The position numbers and the translations under genes are program-made. Below, one piece after another: positions 15,001 through 25,251 of a stretch of 64,000 nt of DNA. Origin of the DNA: Oenanthe sinensis (lineage: Eukaryota; Streptophyta; Magnoliopsida; Apiales; Apiaceae). The notes under the pieces are model-generated. The model saw only the letters and a list, made by a program, of their open reading frames with translations, did not search any database and was not told where the DNA came from. The DNA lies in assembly GCA_028671895.1 (NCBI GenBank), contig CM053802.1, positions 244,631 to 308,630 of the forward strand. The letters are read 5' to 3'. The stretch's first letter is position 1. Each line of letters starts with the position of its first letter.

Positions 15001-18000
15001 CTTGTATGCACCTTGCCCTGTGACTTCCTTCACTTGGTATGGTCCTTCCCAATTTGGAGCTAGCTTGCCTTTGGGTCCAGCTCCAGATGTCTCGATATTT
15101 CGCAGGACTAAGTCTCCTTCGCGGAAGAACCTTCCCTTGACTCTGAGGTTGTAGTAGAACGAAGCTTTCTTTTGGTTCTCTACAATTCTGGCATTGGCTT
15201 CATCTCGTAGCTCATCTATGAAGTCTAGAGCCAATTTCATGCCTTCTTCATTGGTGTCAATCTGAAACTCCTGCACTCTTGGCGACGTCTGAGTAATTTC
15301 GACGGGCACCACTGCCTCAGCCCCGTAGGCTAGTTGAAAAGGTGTTGCCTCTGTTGAAACCTTACACGTAGTTTTGTATGCCCATAGGATTGGGAGTATT
15401 TCGTCAACCCAAGTCCCTTGAGAGCGTTCAATCCTCTTTTTGAGTCCGTATAGGATAATTTTGTTGGCAACCTCAGCTTGCCTATTGGACTGTGGATGAG
15501 CTACTGAAGTGAAGCGTAGTTAAATGATATAGTTTTCATAGTACTCTACGAAGTCCTTGTTGTTAAAAGGGAAAATTAAATAATAGGTCCCTAAATTATT
15601 CATGTTTTATTGTCTCGGTCCCTGAACAAAAGATTCCGTATTTTAGGTCCCTCAACTATTTTATTTTCTGGTTCAAATCCCTCCGTTAAAAAGATTCAAA
15701 TAGACGTCATAATCTTGATGACGTGTCACTGATGTGACATGAAAATTTCTAGTTTAGGTCCCTGAACTTTTCTATTTCATGGTTTGTATTTGGCTTGAAC
15801 ATATGATACACATATCAGATTTGTTTTATTCTTAGATTAAATGGTTATTTACATAATTCAAATAAAAAATAATACTTAATGTTAGTGAATTATATTTGAT
15901 TCATATTCGATGGAACACAATATAAACACGATAAAAGTAAAATGATATGATACATGAGTAAATGGATATCCACAAATTCTCAAAACTAGAGTTACACCCA
16001 AAAAAAACTTACCCTCGTACATTTTGACATGCTAATTGTAATTGGCATTAAAAGTGGCATGAGAACGGTAAATTTAGATGTTTAGAGTTGTGTATGGTTT
16101 TAAAATTTTATTTTTAAAATAAACGATAAACATAAAAAAATTTATGTTCAGATTTTTATGTTTAAAATTTATAAATATTCAATTATTTTTTAAAAATTTT
16201 ATGTTTAAGGACCTAAACCAGGAAATGGAATAATTCAGGGACCTAAACCAGAAATTTTTATGTCATATCAGTGACATGTCATCAAGATTCTAAAGTCCGT
16301 TAGAATCTTTTTAACGGAGGGATTTGAACCAGAAAATAAAATAGTTGAAGGACCTGAAATACAGAATCTTTTGTTCAGGGACCTAGATAATAAAACACGA
16401 ATAATTCAGGGACCTAATATTTAATTTTCCCTTGTTAAAATGAGTTCTGTTGTCCGTCACTAGGATTCTGGGTAACCCATACCTGCATATAACGTTTTCC
16501 CAGAAAAATTGGGTCACATTCTTAGTGTCAATCTTGGCCAAGGGCTTGGCCTTTGGCAACGATCACACTGTTTAACATAAGCTTTAGCATCTTTGAGCAT
16601 CTCAGGCCAATAAAATCCTAGCCTCATGACTTTATGAGTAAGAGCTCTACTTCCAAGGTGCTGGCCACATACACCTTCATGAACTTCCCTTAGGACAGCT
16701 TCAGCCTCATGGGGTCTCAGACACTTCAAGTAGGGTATCACAAACGACTTCTTGTAAAGTATTCCTTCTATGAGTGTATACTTCAAGGCTCTCATTGATA
16801 GCTTGCGTGCCTCCATGGGGTCAATTGGTGTTTTTCCCGTTTCCAAGTAGAGTTTGATGTTATCCATCCAACATGCTCTCACCCCAATCGGGGCTACTAG
16901 TTTAGCATCAATGCTCGGGGTCTTCAAGACTTGGAAATAAACACTGCCAGAGTAATTCTCAATCTCTAATGATGCAAATTTAGACAAGACATCAGCCTTC
17001 ACATTCTCCTCTCTCAGGATATACTCAAAGTGACATTCTTTAAACTATGAACAATTCTCAAATATTTCATCATAGTCTCTTCACGGGCCTCAAACTCCCC
17101 ATTCACTTGAGAGATTACTAGCCTTGAGTCGTCACATACTTTCATGTTTTTCACCCTCAGGGCTCTGGCCAGGCCGAGCCCAGCTATCAAAGCTTCGTAT
17201 TCTGCCTCGTTGTTTGTAGTTGGAAAATCTTGATTGCATATTCGACAATAAACCCATCCGGGCTTTGCAAAACTAGGCCAGCTCGACTAGTTTTTGTTTT
17301 TGAAGCTCCGTCAAAAAAGAGCACCCAATATTCTTTGAGTTCTTCCTCTTTTTCTTTTTCTTTTCCATTTTATATACTCTCTTCTTGCCCCCCGACTTCT
17401 TGGTTGGGAATGGTACATTCAACCACGAAGTCAGCTAGAGCTTGGGCCTTGATGGCCGTTCTTGGCTTGTATATGATTTCGAACTCTCCAAGCTCAATGG
17501 CCCATTTGATTAGCCTTCCACTAGGCTTGGGGCTGTGCAGTATGTTTCTCAGGGGCTGGTATGTCAAGACTTCAATAACATACGCCTGGAAGTACGGACG
17601 TAGCTTCCTTGAAGCCATTATCAATGCTAAGGCAAACTTCTCAACCTTTGAGTAGTTCAGCTCTGCACCATGCAGAATCTTACTGACATAATATATGGGT
17701 TTATGAACCTTGGCTTCCTCTTTCACTAGACTAGCGCTCAGAGCTGAGCTAGAGACGGCAAGGTACAGGTACAACACTTCTTCGGGTGTTGGCTTGACAA
17801 GCAGTGGTGGCTCAACCATGTACTTCTTCAGTTCCTTAAATGTTGCTTGGCTCTCGTTATTCCACACGAAGTCCTTGACCTTCTTTAGGGTCTTGAAGAA
17901 TGGTAGACACTTTCCTCCAGACTTTGATATGAAGCGCCTCAGGGCTGCTACCCTTCCTGTGAGCTTTTGGACATCTTTTACTGTCTTAGGGGGCTCCATG

Positions 18001-21000
18001 TCCAAGATTGCTTGAATCTTATCAGGATTGACCTCAATGCCTCTTTTGGAGACCATCAAGCCTAGAAATTTTCCAGACCCCACCCCAAAGGCACACTTGG
18101 CTGGGTTTAACATCATCTTATGGGTTCTCAGAACTTCAAATGCCTCTCTTAGGTGTTCGAGGTGATCGGCCTTGTCTAAGCTTTTAGCTAACATGTTGTC
18201 AATGCAGACCTCCATGGTCTTACCAATGAGGTGCTTGAAAATTTTGTTTACAAGCCTTTAATATGTGGCTCCTGCATTCTCAAGTCCAAAAGCCATAACC
18301 AAATAACAGAAAACACCAAAATCAGTTATGAATAATACCTTAGGGATGCCATCGGGATGCATTTTGATCTGGTTGTTGCCACTGAAGCCATCCATGAAGC
18401 TAAACATCTCGTGCTAGGCTGTGTCATCAATCGACGTGTCTATCCTTGGCAAGGGAAACAGTCCTTTGGGCAAACATCATTCAAGTCTGTGAAGTCCACA
18501 CACATCCTCCACTTTCCATTGGCCTTCTTGACCATCACAGGGTTTGCTAGTCACTCAGGGAACTAGATTTCTTCAATAAACTCGGCCTCCAACAGCTTCT
18601 CCACCTCTTGCTTAATGGCCTCGTGCCTCTCAGGAGCAAAGTTTCTCTTCTTCTACTTGACTACTGTCCTTTTAGGATCCACATTCAACTGATGCGTTAT
18701 GAGTTTGGGGTCTATCCCTGGCATGTCGGTGGCTGTCCAAGCGAAGACATCTTTGTTGTCTTGCAAGAATTGAACCAACTTTTGTTTCAGGTCCTTGGGG
18801 AGTGAAGTCCCAACATAAGTCACTTTCTCATGATCTAGAGGATCCAGGGGAATGGGCTCCAAGTCCTCCGCAGGCTTCCCCCTTCTTTCTTCTTGATCTC
18901 TGACATCCATGTCTTCGATGGGGAGGACCTGCCCCCCAGTGCCATCAGGCTTCAAGGCAGCCACGTAACAACTTATGTCTCCTCTCTCTTCTCCCACTCC
19001 ATTCCTAGTTGGGAATTTGAGTTTCAGATGGTATGTAGAAGTATCGCCTTGAAGGCATGCAACCCAGTCCTCCCAAGGATTGCATTGTAGGTAGTGCTTG
19101 CCTTGATAACTAGGAAATTCAACATTTGAGTAGACTGTCGAGGTTCTTTACCCATAGTCATAGGTAGTTGTATAATCCCCTCAATCCGAGATTCCACTTC
19201 ATTGAAACCATAGACAGACATGTTGGAGGGGGTCAGTTGCGAATCGTTGTATCCCATTTTCACAAAAGCATCATAAAACAGGATGTCTACAGATGACCCA
19301 TTGTCTACCAAGACTCTTTTCACATGAGAGTTTCCTATGAAGGGGCTGATCACCAAGGGGTCATCGTGGGGGAACCTCACCCCTTCCAAGTCAGAATCAT
19401 CAAAGGACAAAGAGACCTCAGTCCTTGTTCTCTTAGGAGGCTCTCCTATAATGCTCATCGGTTGGTAAGACCGATGAGCTTTTGATTATCAGCTATTATA
19501 TCTCCTATAACCAAGTCAGAATTTCGGGAGTTACCTGCATCGGTTGGTCCCCCTGAAATTACATTGATCACAGGCCCACGGGGCTGATTATTTCTTTCTT
19601 TGGGGTCTGAGTCCCTTCATTTGTCATTGTAATCTCTGTCATTTCTAGCACCATCCTTGGTGTATTTGTTCAACTTTCCTCTTCTAATCAGAAACTCAAT
19701 CTCATCTTTTAACTGACGACAATCATCAGTATCGTGTCCCACATCTCTATGGAACCGGCAGCAAGCGTTCTTATTTCTCTTTTCAGGATCAGTCCTTAAT
19801 GGCTTCGGCCATCGAAGGTCCTTGTCCTTCTCAATATCCATCAATATTTGGCTCCGGGCGGTGTTTAGCCTTGCATACTCAGTGAACCTTGATCCTCCTT
19901 TCTTCTTGGAGTCATTAGCATCATCACTCTTCGCATACTTGGCATCAACCGTATACTCGGTATCACTGGTTCGCTTCTTAGAGTAGGTGTTCGAGGCTTG
20001 AAACCCTTGGGCTTTCCTCATACTCTCTTTAGCCTTGATGTACTTTCCAGCTCTCTCCTGAAGCTCATTCATACTCTCGGGGGCCCTCTTGGCTAACGAT
20101 CTCCTGAAATTCTCGTCTGAAGTCCCTTATTGTAAGGCTATCATAGCTACCTTCTGGTCTAGATCGGGTGGTCTAGATCGGGGACCTTTAAGGCTTCCTT
20201 AGTGAATCTGTTCATATGTCCCTCAGGGACTCATTTTTCCCCTGATGCATATTCATGAGCGAAGCTGAGCTCTTCTCATGAGTTTTGCTGCTGATAAACT
20301 GACTAATGAAGGCCCTGCTCAGATCTTTGAATGACCCAACGGAGTTGGGGGTAGACGACTAAACTATCTTTGTGTCATACCACTCAGGGTTTGAGGGAAC
20401 GCCCTACATTTGACAGCGTCATTAACAGGTTGCAACAACAGCGCATTTGAGAACGTGAGAACATGGTTTGAGGGATCTCCAGTCCCATCATAGGCCTTGA
20501 TAGTGGGCACCTTCCACTTTCTTGAGATTTTTTCGTTCATAATCTCCTCCGTGAAGGGAGGTACTGGATCATTAGGATCTTCAAGTGGTAACAAGTCTTG
20601 GGGATCAGCCCTAGCATGACTTGACCTTACTCGTCTTCTGATTGGGGGCTCATCCAGATCTATCACAGGTGCATTCCTTGTTGACCCTCCAGCCCCCTCA
20701 ACTCTGCGGCGCTGTCGCCTTGCTAATGCCCTTTCCAGGTGTCAATATGTCTATTCGGCTGTGTCTTCCCTCTCCGGTCATTCACATAAAATCTTCTAAG
20801 GTTTAGATGATGCATCTTTTTTACTCTTATCCTATTGTCTTTTATCCATATCTGACTTGTCATGTATTAATGACACTATGAGTTGTGTTTTTGGAATTCC
20901 AAACACAGAAATATGCTCAGGTTTCTAAATATTCGAGAATCCTTCATTTATGGTCTTGTATATTTTGATCTTCCTCGATGTTTGAACAAAATAAAGATTA

Positions 21001-24000
21001 GACTACTTCTATTATGTTAGGTTGATTTTACCAAGGCACCAAAAATCGGACGGTGTATGGGGAGCTTCATTTGTGTGGAAACGGATATACACATTAATGT
21101 TATTGCTTGAAAATAGCCAAGTAGAACTTGGATATCTAGTTGTGAACCTGATTAATCAAGATAGATATTTATCAAGTTTTACCATCTTTCCAGAGTACCA
21201 AGTATAGTGCAGTGGCATTGATCCTTCTAAATTGCTGGTCCTAATTTTTGTAGTCCAAATGGCATGTTCCTTGCAAAACACTTATACATATGCTCTTGAC
21301 TTCTCTTTCTTTGGCTTCTATGTGTAGCTAGCTTGGACTTGCTATAACTTTTACCAGTCAACACCAACAAAATTGGCTGGAGAGAATTATTTTTTTCATG
21401 CAGGGCAGGTTGGTAGTTCTGTACTGCAAAATTGATATATCTTATTTTGATTATAATCAAAATAAATATTGTGGAACATATGTCAATTGCTTCGAATTGC
21501 AAGTTTTTTTCGGGGATCATGGTCAATTGTAGAAATTTAAATACTCATGCACACGTGCCTCCACTAAGGCTAGTTTCACTTTCAAATAGGTCACAAAAAC
21601 TTTAAATTCATAAGCTTTCATATACGAAAGTTAAATCATGTATAAGGTAAACCGAGAGCTAAAGGCCTCAATAATTTGTTAAATTTCAGGACATGAGCGT
21701 CGGTACATCGTGGAACATATTGAGACCAGAGACAGTTGAATCTCTCTTTTACCTCTGGCGTTTGACTGGAAACAAGACATACCAAGAGTGGGGTTGGAAT
21801 ATTTTTGAAGCGTTTGAAAAGAACTCGCGTATAGAGTCGGGATATGTTGGATTGAAGGATGTAAGCACTTTAAACTATAATTCAAGATTGCATTACTATC
21901 ATGATCTGCATATAAATTTTGGGTTTTTTTTGCTAAAATATTAATGTTGGGGTTTTTTTGGCTTCATTAGAATTATTGTCTAATCTGTCCACTAAAGCTT
22001 GTGGGACTACATCTCCATTTCTTTGCTAGTGGACTAGTGGGTTTATAAACCATTGTTTTTTCCCTGAAGATTTCAGGGGCTTGCTCATTTTATTCTTTGG
22101 CTAAGATGTGTATGTCAAGTTATTATTATGCACAAACAAACAAGAGCTGTTAATTCTGTATAAAAGTATAGGGTGTTGGCCCTATGTGACAAATTCTATA
22201 CAGAATGCCCAAAATGGCACGGGCGGAAGATGACCCGAAATAGCACCCAGAAACGCTAGATCGTCTAGCATTTCGGCGAAACGCCAGATCGTCTAGTGTT
22301 TTGGCCTAATTATTTTTTTAAAAAAAATCAAACGCTAGACAATCCAGGGTCTGGCACCCTAAACGCCAGATCGTCTGGGGATCTAAACGCGGGATAATGT
22401 CATGTTTTTGTCAAAAACAAATTTAAAAAATAAAAGCAAAAACGCTAGTTGATGTTGAGTTTTAAATAAATTTAAGCTTAATATTTCTAAAACCTAAACC
22501 CAATTAGGGAATTAATGAACCCTAAAATATTAAAAACGGTTAAATTAGGGTCTTAACTTTAATTAGGGTTTAGCCCTAAACCCTAAACCCTAAAATGTTG
22601 AACATTCTATTACATGTTTATAAATTCAGTACTTAACTTTTAATTTAAGCTTAATATTTCTAAAACCTAAACCCAATTAAGAAATTAATGAACCCTAAAA
22701 TATTAAAAATGGTTAAATTAAGTGTATTTGGTTTTGGGGTTATGTTATTATTATTATTTTATTAGGAGTAAAAGCAAAAATAAAATAAAATTTATAAACG
22801 CTACACGATGTAGCGTGTGGTAGTTAAAAACAAAACGTGAGATTATCTCGCGTGTAGGAGTGCTATTTTGGGCCATTCCCTAGCTTAGTGCCATTTTGGG
22901 CATTCTGTTATTGAAGGGTGCCATATTGGGCCTTTTCTCAAAAGTATATCACTGTCACTCTTTAGAACAAAATTCATCTAGAAACTTTGTTAGAAATCCG
23001 GTTTGATTTTGTGATCTCCCCCCCCCCCCTCCCTTTAAAATTATAATATTTCCCATCACCTAATTTAAAAAACACCATGACCTTCAATCTGTTTCCAAAC
23101 TATTTTAGTTTGTTCAGAATTCGGGGGATCTTCACGGAGGCAACTTCCCTACTACTCTATATTTGAGTAGGGGGTAAGGTTTGTGCACATCCTACCCCTC
23201 CCTAGACCTTGTTTTCGACTAGGATATAGTGGATACGTTTGGTTTGTTTTCTAGTATTATTTTGATGAGGAAATGGTTCTTAGGAGCGTTCCTATTTATC
23301 CAGTGTGCCACTTGTATTCTGCTACGTAGTTTCATCTCTCTTATCTCCCCTGTATTTAATCACTCTGTCTTTAGATGTTCCATCTCTCCCCTAGTTTTCC
23401 TCTGACCCTCACATGGACGTACTAAATATCATTTTACTCACCACCTATACATAAACCCCCCTTCAGCCCCTTCCAATATAAATTTATCCCCCTTATATTA
23501 ATGCTATCCAGGATATTTAATCATTCTTTCTCTTGAGCTAATGTGTGTACCCCCATCCCCACCCCCACCCCCCACACACACATGTTAGTATATTACACAT
23601 AAGTTGATGTAAATTTGTGCTTAAACTGAACAGAAATAAAAGAGTTGCAAATAGAAGTATTTAGCATCAACTTTCAAGCATCGCGTCTCCTTTTTTTTAA
23701 TTTATGATCGGTGGCCAATGAATGAGAAATGATTGTCTTAAGGTTTTTTGCTTTCTGATAGAGCTCGTTGGTCTGCTCTCGCCCTTTGGTGAACTGGGCC
23801 ACTAGGGATTGGCTCAAAGTATCTTTAAGTTTTATATTGTAAAGCATTAACTGTTTATATACTAGACTATCTAACTGATAGTTTTCCACTACTATTAGGT
23901 TAATAGCGGCGTGAAAGACAATATGATGCAGAGCTTCTTTCTTGCAGAGACACTCAAATATCTGTATCTACTGTTTTCACCTACTAAAGTTATTTCCTTG

Positions 24001-24141
24001 GATGAGTGGGTTTTCAACACAGAAGCCCATCCCCTAAGAATTGTCACCCGCCATGGTCAAGGAGTTATCAATGAAGCATCAAATGAGCAACACAAACTGA
24101 GGTTGCATTCTAGAAAACAAGGTCGATCCGGTCATCTATAA
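11..24141 (+). CDS. MNS3: Mannosyl-oligosaccharide 1,2-alpha-mannosidase, MNS3 type (GH47), 3' part of gene
   Basis: This is a class I alpha-1,2-mannosidase that trims one mannose from high-mannose N-glycans in the early secretory pathway (family knowledge). Nine exons join in frame with AG/GT borders: 11-182, 7850-7939, 8172-8296, 8437-8502, 10071-10179, 10272-10370, 21328-21408, 21690-21860 and 23899-24141. They encode about 385 C-terminal residues. Recognisable blocks are [119 protein letters not shown] and the near-terminal FNTEAHPL motif, whose Thr belongs to the Ca2+ site in GH47. The match is to Arabidopsis MNS3 rather than the Golgi MNS1/2 type. N-terminal exons lie left of the window. 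No exon is broken, so the gene is probably functional despite introns of 7.7 and 11 kb filled with transposons. Confidence 0.9.
355..1598 (-). mobile_element. Probable solo LTR or LTR fragment in the first MNS3 intron
   Basis: The stretch looks like a plant gypsy LTR read on the minus strand. It runs from a TG near 355 to a CA near 1598, is richer in GC than its surroundings, and contains no ORF. Part of it (about 1310-1430, the phrase gtgggctgtaaaatcaccca) recurs in degenerate form at about 35280-35400 and 35790-35900, inside the non-coding LTR element of this window. No convincing target duplication was found, so the ends are approximate. Confidence 0.4.
1599..7849. other. Rest of MNS3 intron, no gene seen
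   Basis: AT-rich intron with no convincing coding sequence on either strand. It holds an imperfect repeat of the word acgtattag followed by cggatacg (2570-2730), a purine-rich GA tract (2815-3060), and a possible MITE at about 3395-3665 whose ends read gggtgggtttgat and ccaaacaggg. Several blocks look like decayed repeats (4690-4930, 6600-6900, 7230-7780). Short apparent ORFs here are low-complexity and not believable. Confidence 0.6.
8550..9840. repeat. Dispersed AT-rich repeat starting with a CCGTGC/GCACGG hairpin
   Basis: Lies in the MNS3 intron between exons 8437-8502 and 10071-10179. It opens with a small perfect hairpin, CCGTGC-GAT-GCACGG (8564-8578). A long AT-rich body follows and ends near a pyrimidine-rich segment (tcctccttgctctttattat, about 9791-9810). 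Similar short hairpins begin other AT-rich blocks in the window (about 32020-32040). I cannot assign it to a transposon superfamily and see no coding capacity. Confidence 0.35.
10430..11195 (-). repeat. 3' LTR-like region of the Tat element
   Basis: Non-coding sequence between the MNS3 intron remnant and the tandem repeats. It begins tgctagggtttgggg and includes GC-richer promoter/leader-like stretches (for example ccctttatataggcgcacga near 10570-10590). The partner LTR is missing from the window, so the LTR limits cannot be confirmed. Confidence 0.45.
11214..12005. repeat. Tandem repeats of about 91 bp, each with an internal dyad
   Basis: Units begin gacctggaatgaggtcgaa at 11214, 11282, 11373, 11464, 11555, 11644, 11735, 11825 and 11916. 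Most spacings are 91 bp (89-91); the first is 68. Each unit carries GACCTGGAATGAGGTC followed about 6 bases later by GACCTCAATTC...CCAGGTC, an imperfect inverted repeat able to fold back. Tandem repeats in the hypervariable 3' untranslated part of Tat/Ogre elements are known to seed satellite DNA; this array fits that pattern. Confidence 0.85.
12006..12365. repeat. Second tandem array, 80-bp units, diverged from the 91-bp array
   Basis: Units starting gacttggaatgaggtcgaa (or close variants) are spaced exactly 80 bp at 12076, 12156, 12236 and 12316. The dyad is kept as GACTTGGAATGAGGTC against a CCCAAGTC or CCAGGTC half. The array is adjacent to the 91-bp array and shares its core, so both come from one ancestral unit. 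Confidence 0.8.
12700..12944 (+). promoter_or_regulatory. Candidate promoter of the antisense gene in the Tat element
   Basis: Upstream of the + strand ORF beginning at 12945 is a repeat-containing region with two copies of an aacggtc...gtgacc phrase (about 12756-12812). It is followed by a TATA-like ctatatatgag at 12822-12832 and then a pyrimidine-rich, AT-moderate leader. The arrangement looks like a plant polymerase II core promoter pointing along the + strand, opposite to gag-pol. No transcript evidence is available. Confidence 0.5.
12945..14613 (+). pseudogene. Antisense ORF of the Tat element (gag-like/accessory protein), frameshifted
   Basis: Lies on the strand opposite to gag-pol, between integrase and 3' LTR, as the antisense gene of Grande/Tat elements does. 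Part 1 (12945 to about 13325) encodes a basic start, then [14 protein letters not shown] and [16 protein letters not shown]. The sense then moves to another frame ([18 protein letters not shown], to 13460). A 78-nt stretch with GT...AG borders (13461-13538) looks like an intron leading to [20 protein letters not shown] coiled-coil, Glu/Lys/Ala-rich part (about 13994-14320) follows. After another frame change comes an acidic Ser/Glu tail (to 14613). Function is unknown. Frame changes make this copy non-functional as it stands. Confidence 0.65.
14614..14928. other. Spacer between antisense gene and integrase end of the Tat element
   Basis: About 315 bp where the two convergent coding regions end. 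Thr/Ser-poor AT-rich sequence with several aataaa-like words (for example near 14744-14752) that could act as polyadenylation signals. No ORF. Confidence 0.5.
14929..17002 (-). pseudogene. Integrase of the Tat element, broken by deletion, stops and a MITE
   Basis: The N-terminal zinc-binding module is present ([20 protein letters not shown] ... CDRCQ, around 16700-16560). It jumps directly to [20 protein letters not shown] and VTDNRTHF, so the segment that should hold the first catalytic Asp is missing; the second Asp block reads DNR where DNG is usual. A 863-bp MITE (15569-16431) splits the core. Beyond it, an in-frame stop precedes [20 protein letters not shown], and an intact C-terminal part ends at 14929 ([20 protein letters not shown]). 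The enzyme cannot be functional. Confidence 0.8.
15569..16431. mobile_element. MULE-type MITE with long terminal inverted repeats, inside integrase
   Basis: 863 bp with extended inverted termini. The left end starts gggaaaattaaataataggt and the right end is its complement, with further paired blocks such as ggtccctgaacaaaagattc and the ccctccgttaaaaagattc arm. A perfect 9-bp target duplication, TTGTTAAAA, flanks it (15560-15568 and 16432-16440). A 9-bp duplication and long TIRs are typical of Mutator-like elements. There is no transposase inside; the interior is AT-rich. Confidence 0.85.
17010..17340 (-). pseudogene. Second RNase H domain of the Tat element
   Basis: Read on the minus strand, the segment encodes [20 protein letters not shown], then FIVEYAIKI and [20 protein letters not shown], then [20 protein letters not shown], and ends near 17040 in a stop. 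This is a ribonuclease H fold separate from the RNase H inside the reverse transcriptase part, as expected for Tat-lineage polyproteins. It is out of frame with the upstream pol segment. Confidence 0.65.
17370..18997 (-). pseudogene. Reverse transcriptase / RNase H of the Tat element, interrupted
   Basis: The first part (18997-18653) covers the region upstream of RT, with [20 protein letters not shown]. Between about 18650 and 18220 RT motifs are still readable (for example a [20 protein letters not shown] block) but contain stops. The last open part (18215-17370) begins at the catalytic box, which reads CIDN rather than the expected Y-V-D-D, so an active-site Asp is lost. It continues through the connection domain and RNase H ([20 protein letters not shown]). 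Clearly inactive. Confidence 0.8.
19024..19458 (-). pseudogene. Aspartic protease domain of the Tat element
   Basis: The segment contains [20 protein letters not shown], a retropepsin-like active site of the D-N-G-S form that is common in Tat elements, then an [12 protein letters not shown] block near the end. It is open for 144 codons but separated from gag and RT by stops or frame changes. Confidence 0.75.
19617..20700 (-). pseudogene. gag of the Tat element, fragmented
   Basis: Two open parts. 20690-20364 holds the N-terminal capsid-like region, with [20 protein letters not shown]. 20072-19617 holds the basic C-terminal part with a zinc-knuckle-like [14 protein letters not shown] and a following RRGKLNKY. 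About 290 bp between them contain capsid-like sequence with stops. Order and motifs match Tat-lineage gag. Confidence 0.7.
20761..21327. other. MNS3 intron right of the Tat element
   Basis: AT-rich intron sequence ending in a pyrimidine-rich acceptor (ttctatgtgtag, to 21327). No LTR or primer-binding site is visible near 20760-20900, which is why the Tat element is taken as 5'-truncated. Confidence 0.6.
22171..22939. mobile_element. MULE-type MITE with 9-bp TSD in MNS3 intron
   Basis: 769 bp flanked by a perfect 9-bp duplication, AAAAGTATA (22162-22170 and 22940-22948). The ends pair imperfectly (gggtgttggccc against gagaaaaggccc), and the subterminal word acagaatgcccaaaatggca is repeated inverted. 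Inside is a set of short palindromes built on GCTAGA-TCG-TCTAGC (about 22255-22390), some copies altered to cCAGATCGTCTgg. A short telomere-like stretch, three copies of ccctaaa, lies at about 22574-22594. No coding sequence. Confidence 0.8.
22949..23898. other. Last MNS3 intron, right part
   Basis: Intron sequence with a run of about 12 C residues (about 23020-23031) and a C/A-rich low-complexity tract (23560-23582), ending at the acceptor actattag (to 23898). No gene seen. Confidence 0.6.
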
Positions 24142-25184
24142 ATAATTAGTTGGTGACTTATTTTTATAATGTTGCACAGAGGTGAGGGATCCAATGCGAT
24201 AGTGTGCTTGAGAGCAATATAGCTTTATGCGACTAATTGGTTCAATTGTAGAGTTATATATTCCTATATAGTTGGCGGGATTATTGGATATTTCACTGAC
24301 GTCAATGTAATCACTTGCACTTGTACCATGCATACAAGGAGTGCGGCCATAAAGTCAGTGTAATCATTTGTACTGTGGTTGCCATGCATACAATACAAGG
24401 ATTGCGGCCATGAAGCCGGTGTAACATAGAATGTATAGTGGCCTATCTACTAATTTCTGTGTTGGATAGGGATGTTTTCCATAATCACTCTTTTTCTATT
24501 TTCACAACCACCCGTGAGGTGGCCTCATATCCGTTAAAATATATATTTCTACTTTGGGACTCTTATACAGTTGTACTCAAATAATACTCCTTCCGTCTAC
24601 TGGCATGATCTGATTTTTAAAAGTCAAATTGATCAAATTTTGATTATAAATCAACTAATATTAAATATAAAATTCTAAAAACTATATTATTAGAAACTAT
24701 ATTTGATTTATTATTAGATTTAATTTTTAAAACTTTATATTTTCTGAATAGTAACTGATTTTGGAGTGGATGACTCATTTCACTAGAGATGCCCAACAAA
24801 AAAAACCAAGGCCGGATTTGAAAAATTAGGGTTTTTTTGTCAAATTCTTGGTATGAATTTTACACGTAAAAATATAAATTCAGATTGGCTTTTAAGTTTT
24901 GGAGTGATAAATTACTCAAACTCAATCAAAAAATTAATAATATATGATATATACATTTATAATAAATGATTATATATTCTACCTCATAATTTTTGTTCAA
25001 GTTGGTTTTTTGCCCATATATCATTATTTTAAAGAAATACTATTTAGATGATATATTTTTAGAATTTTATATATATATATAAATTTTGAATCTTAAACAT
25101 TTATATAAAAATACTAAATACAAACATGTTATATACTTTAAAATGCATGAACAAATCAATCGCAATAAAAATTATAGCTCAAAG

Positions 25185-25188
<4 letters not shown>
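24142..25188. other. MNS3 3' flank with a tandem duplication
   Basis: Probable 3' UTR and downstream spacer. A roughly 55-60-bp unit is tandemly duplicated with changes at 24298-24420, visible as two copies of ccatgcatacaa followed by a gtgcggccat / ttgcggccat block. A Stowaway-like terminus (actccttccgtctac) sits at about 24588-24602 without a clear partner end. No gene seen. Confidence 0.5.

Positions 25189-25248
<60 letters not shown>
25189..25248. repeat. (TA)n microsatellite
   Basis: About 30 uninterrupted TA units in AT-rich spacer between MNS3 and the receptor kinase. Confidence 0.95.

Positions 25249-25251
<3 letters not shown>

Larger units (their letters stand above)
10430..20760 (-). 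mobile_element. Degenerate Ty3/gypsy element, Tat lineage, 5'-truncated, in MNS3 intron
   Basis: A gypsy element inserted antisense to MNS3 within the intron 10371-21327. In element order (minus strand) it contains gag (about 20690-19617), protease (19458-19024), reverse transcriptase and first RNase H (18997-17370), a second RNase H region (about 17310-17030), integrase (17002-14929), an antisense gene (+ strand, 12945-14613), tandem repeats (11214-12360) and 3' LTR-like sequence (10430-about 11195). A second RNase H, an antisense ORF and a repetitive 3' untranslated region are known features of the Tat lineage (Grande, Ogre, Retand). No 5' LTR or primer site is seen at the right end, so that end appears deleted. 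All coding parts carry stops or frameshifts. Confidence 0.8.

Noticed and set aside
22574..22594. Telomere or chromosome fusion site
   Set aside because: Only three repeat units, inside a MITE.
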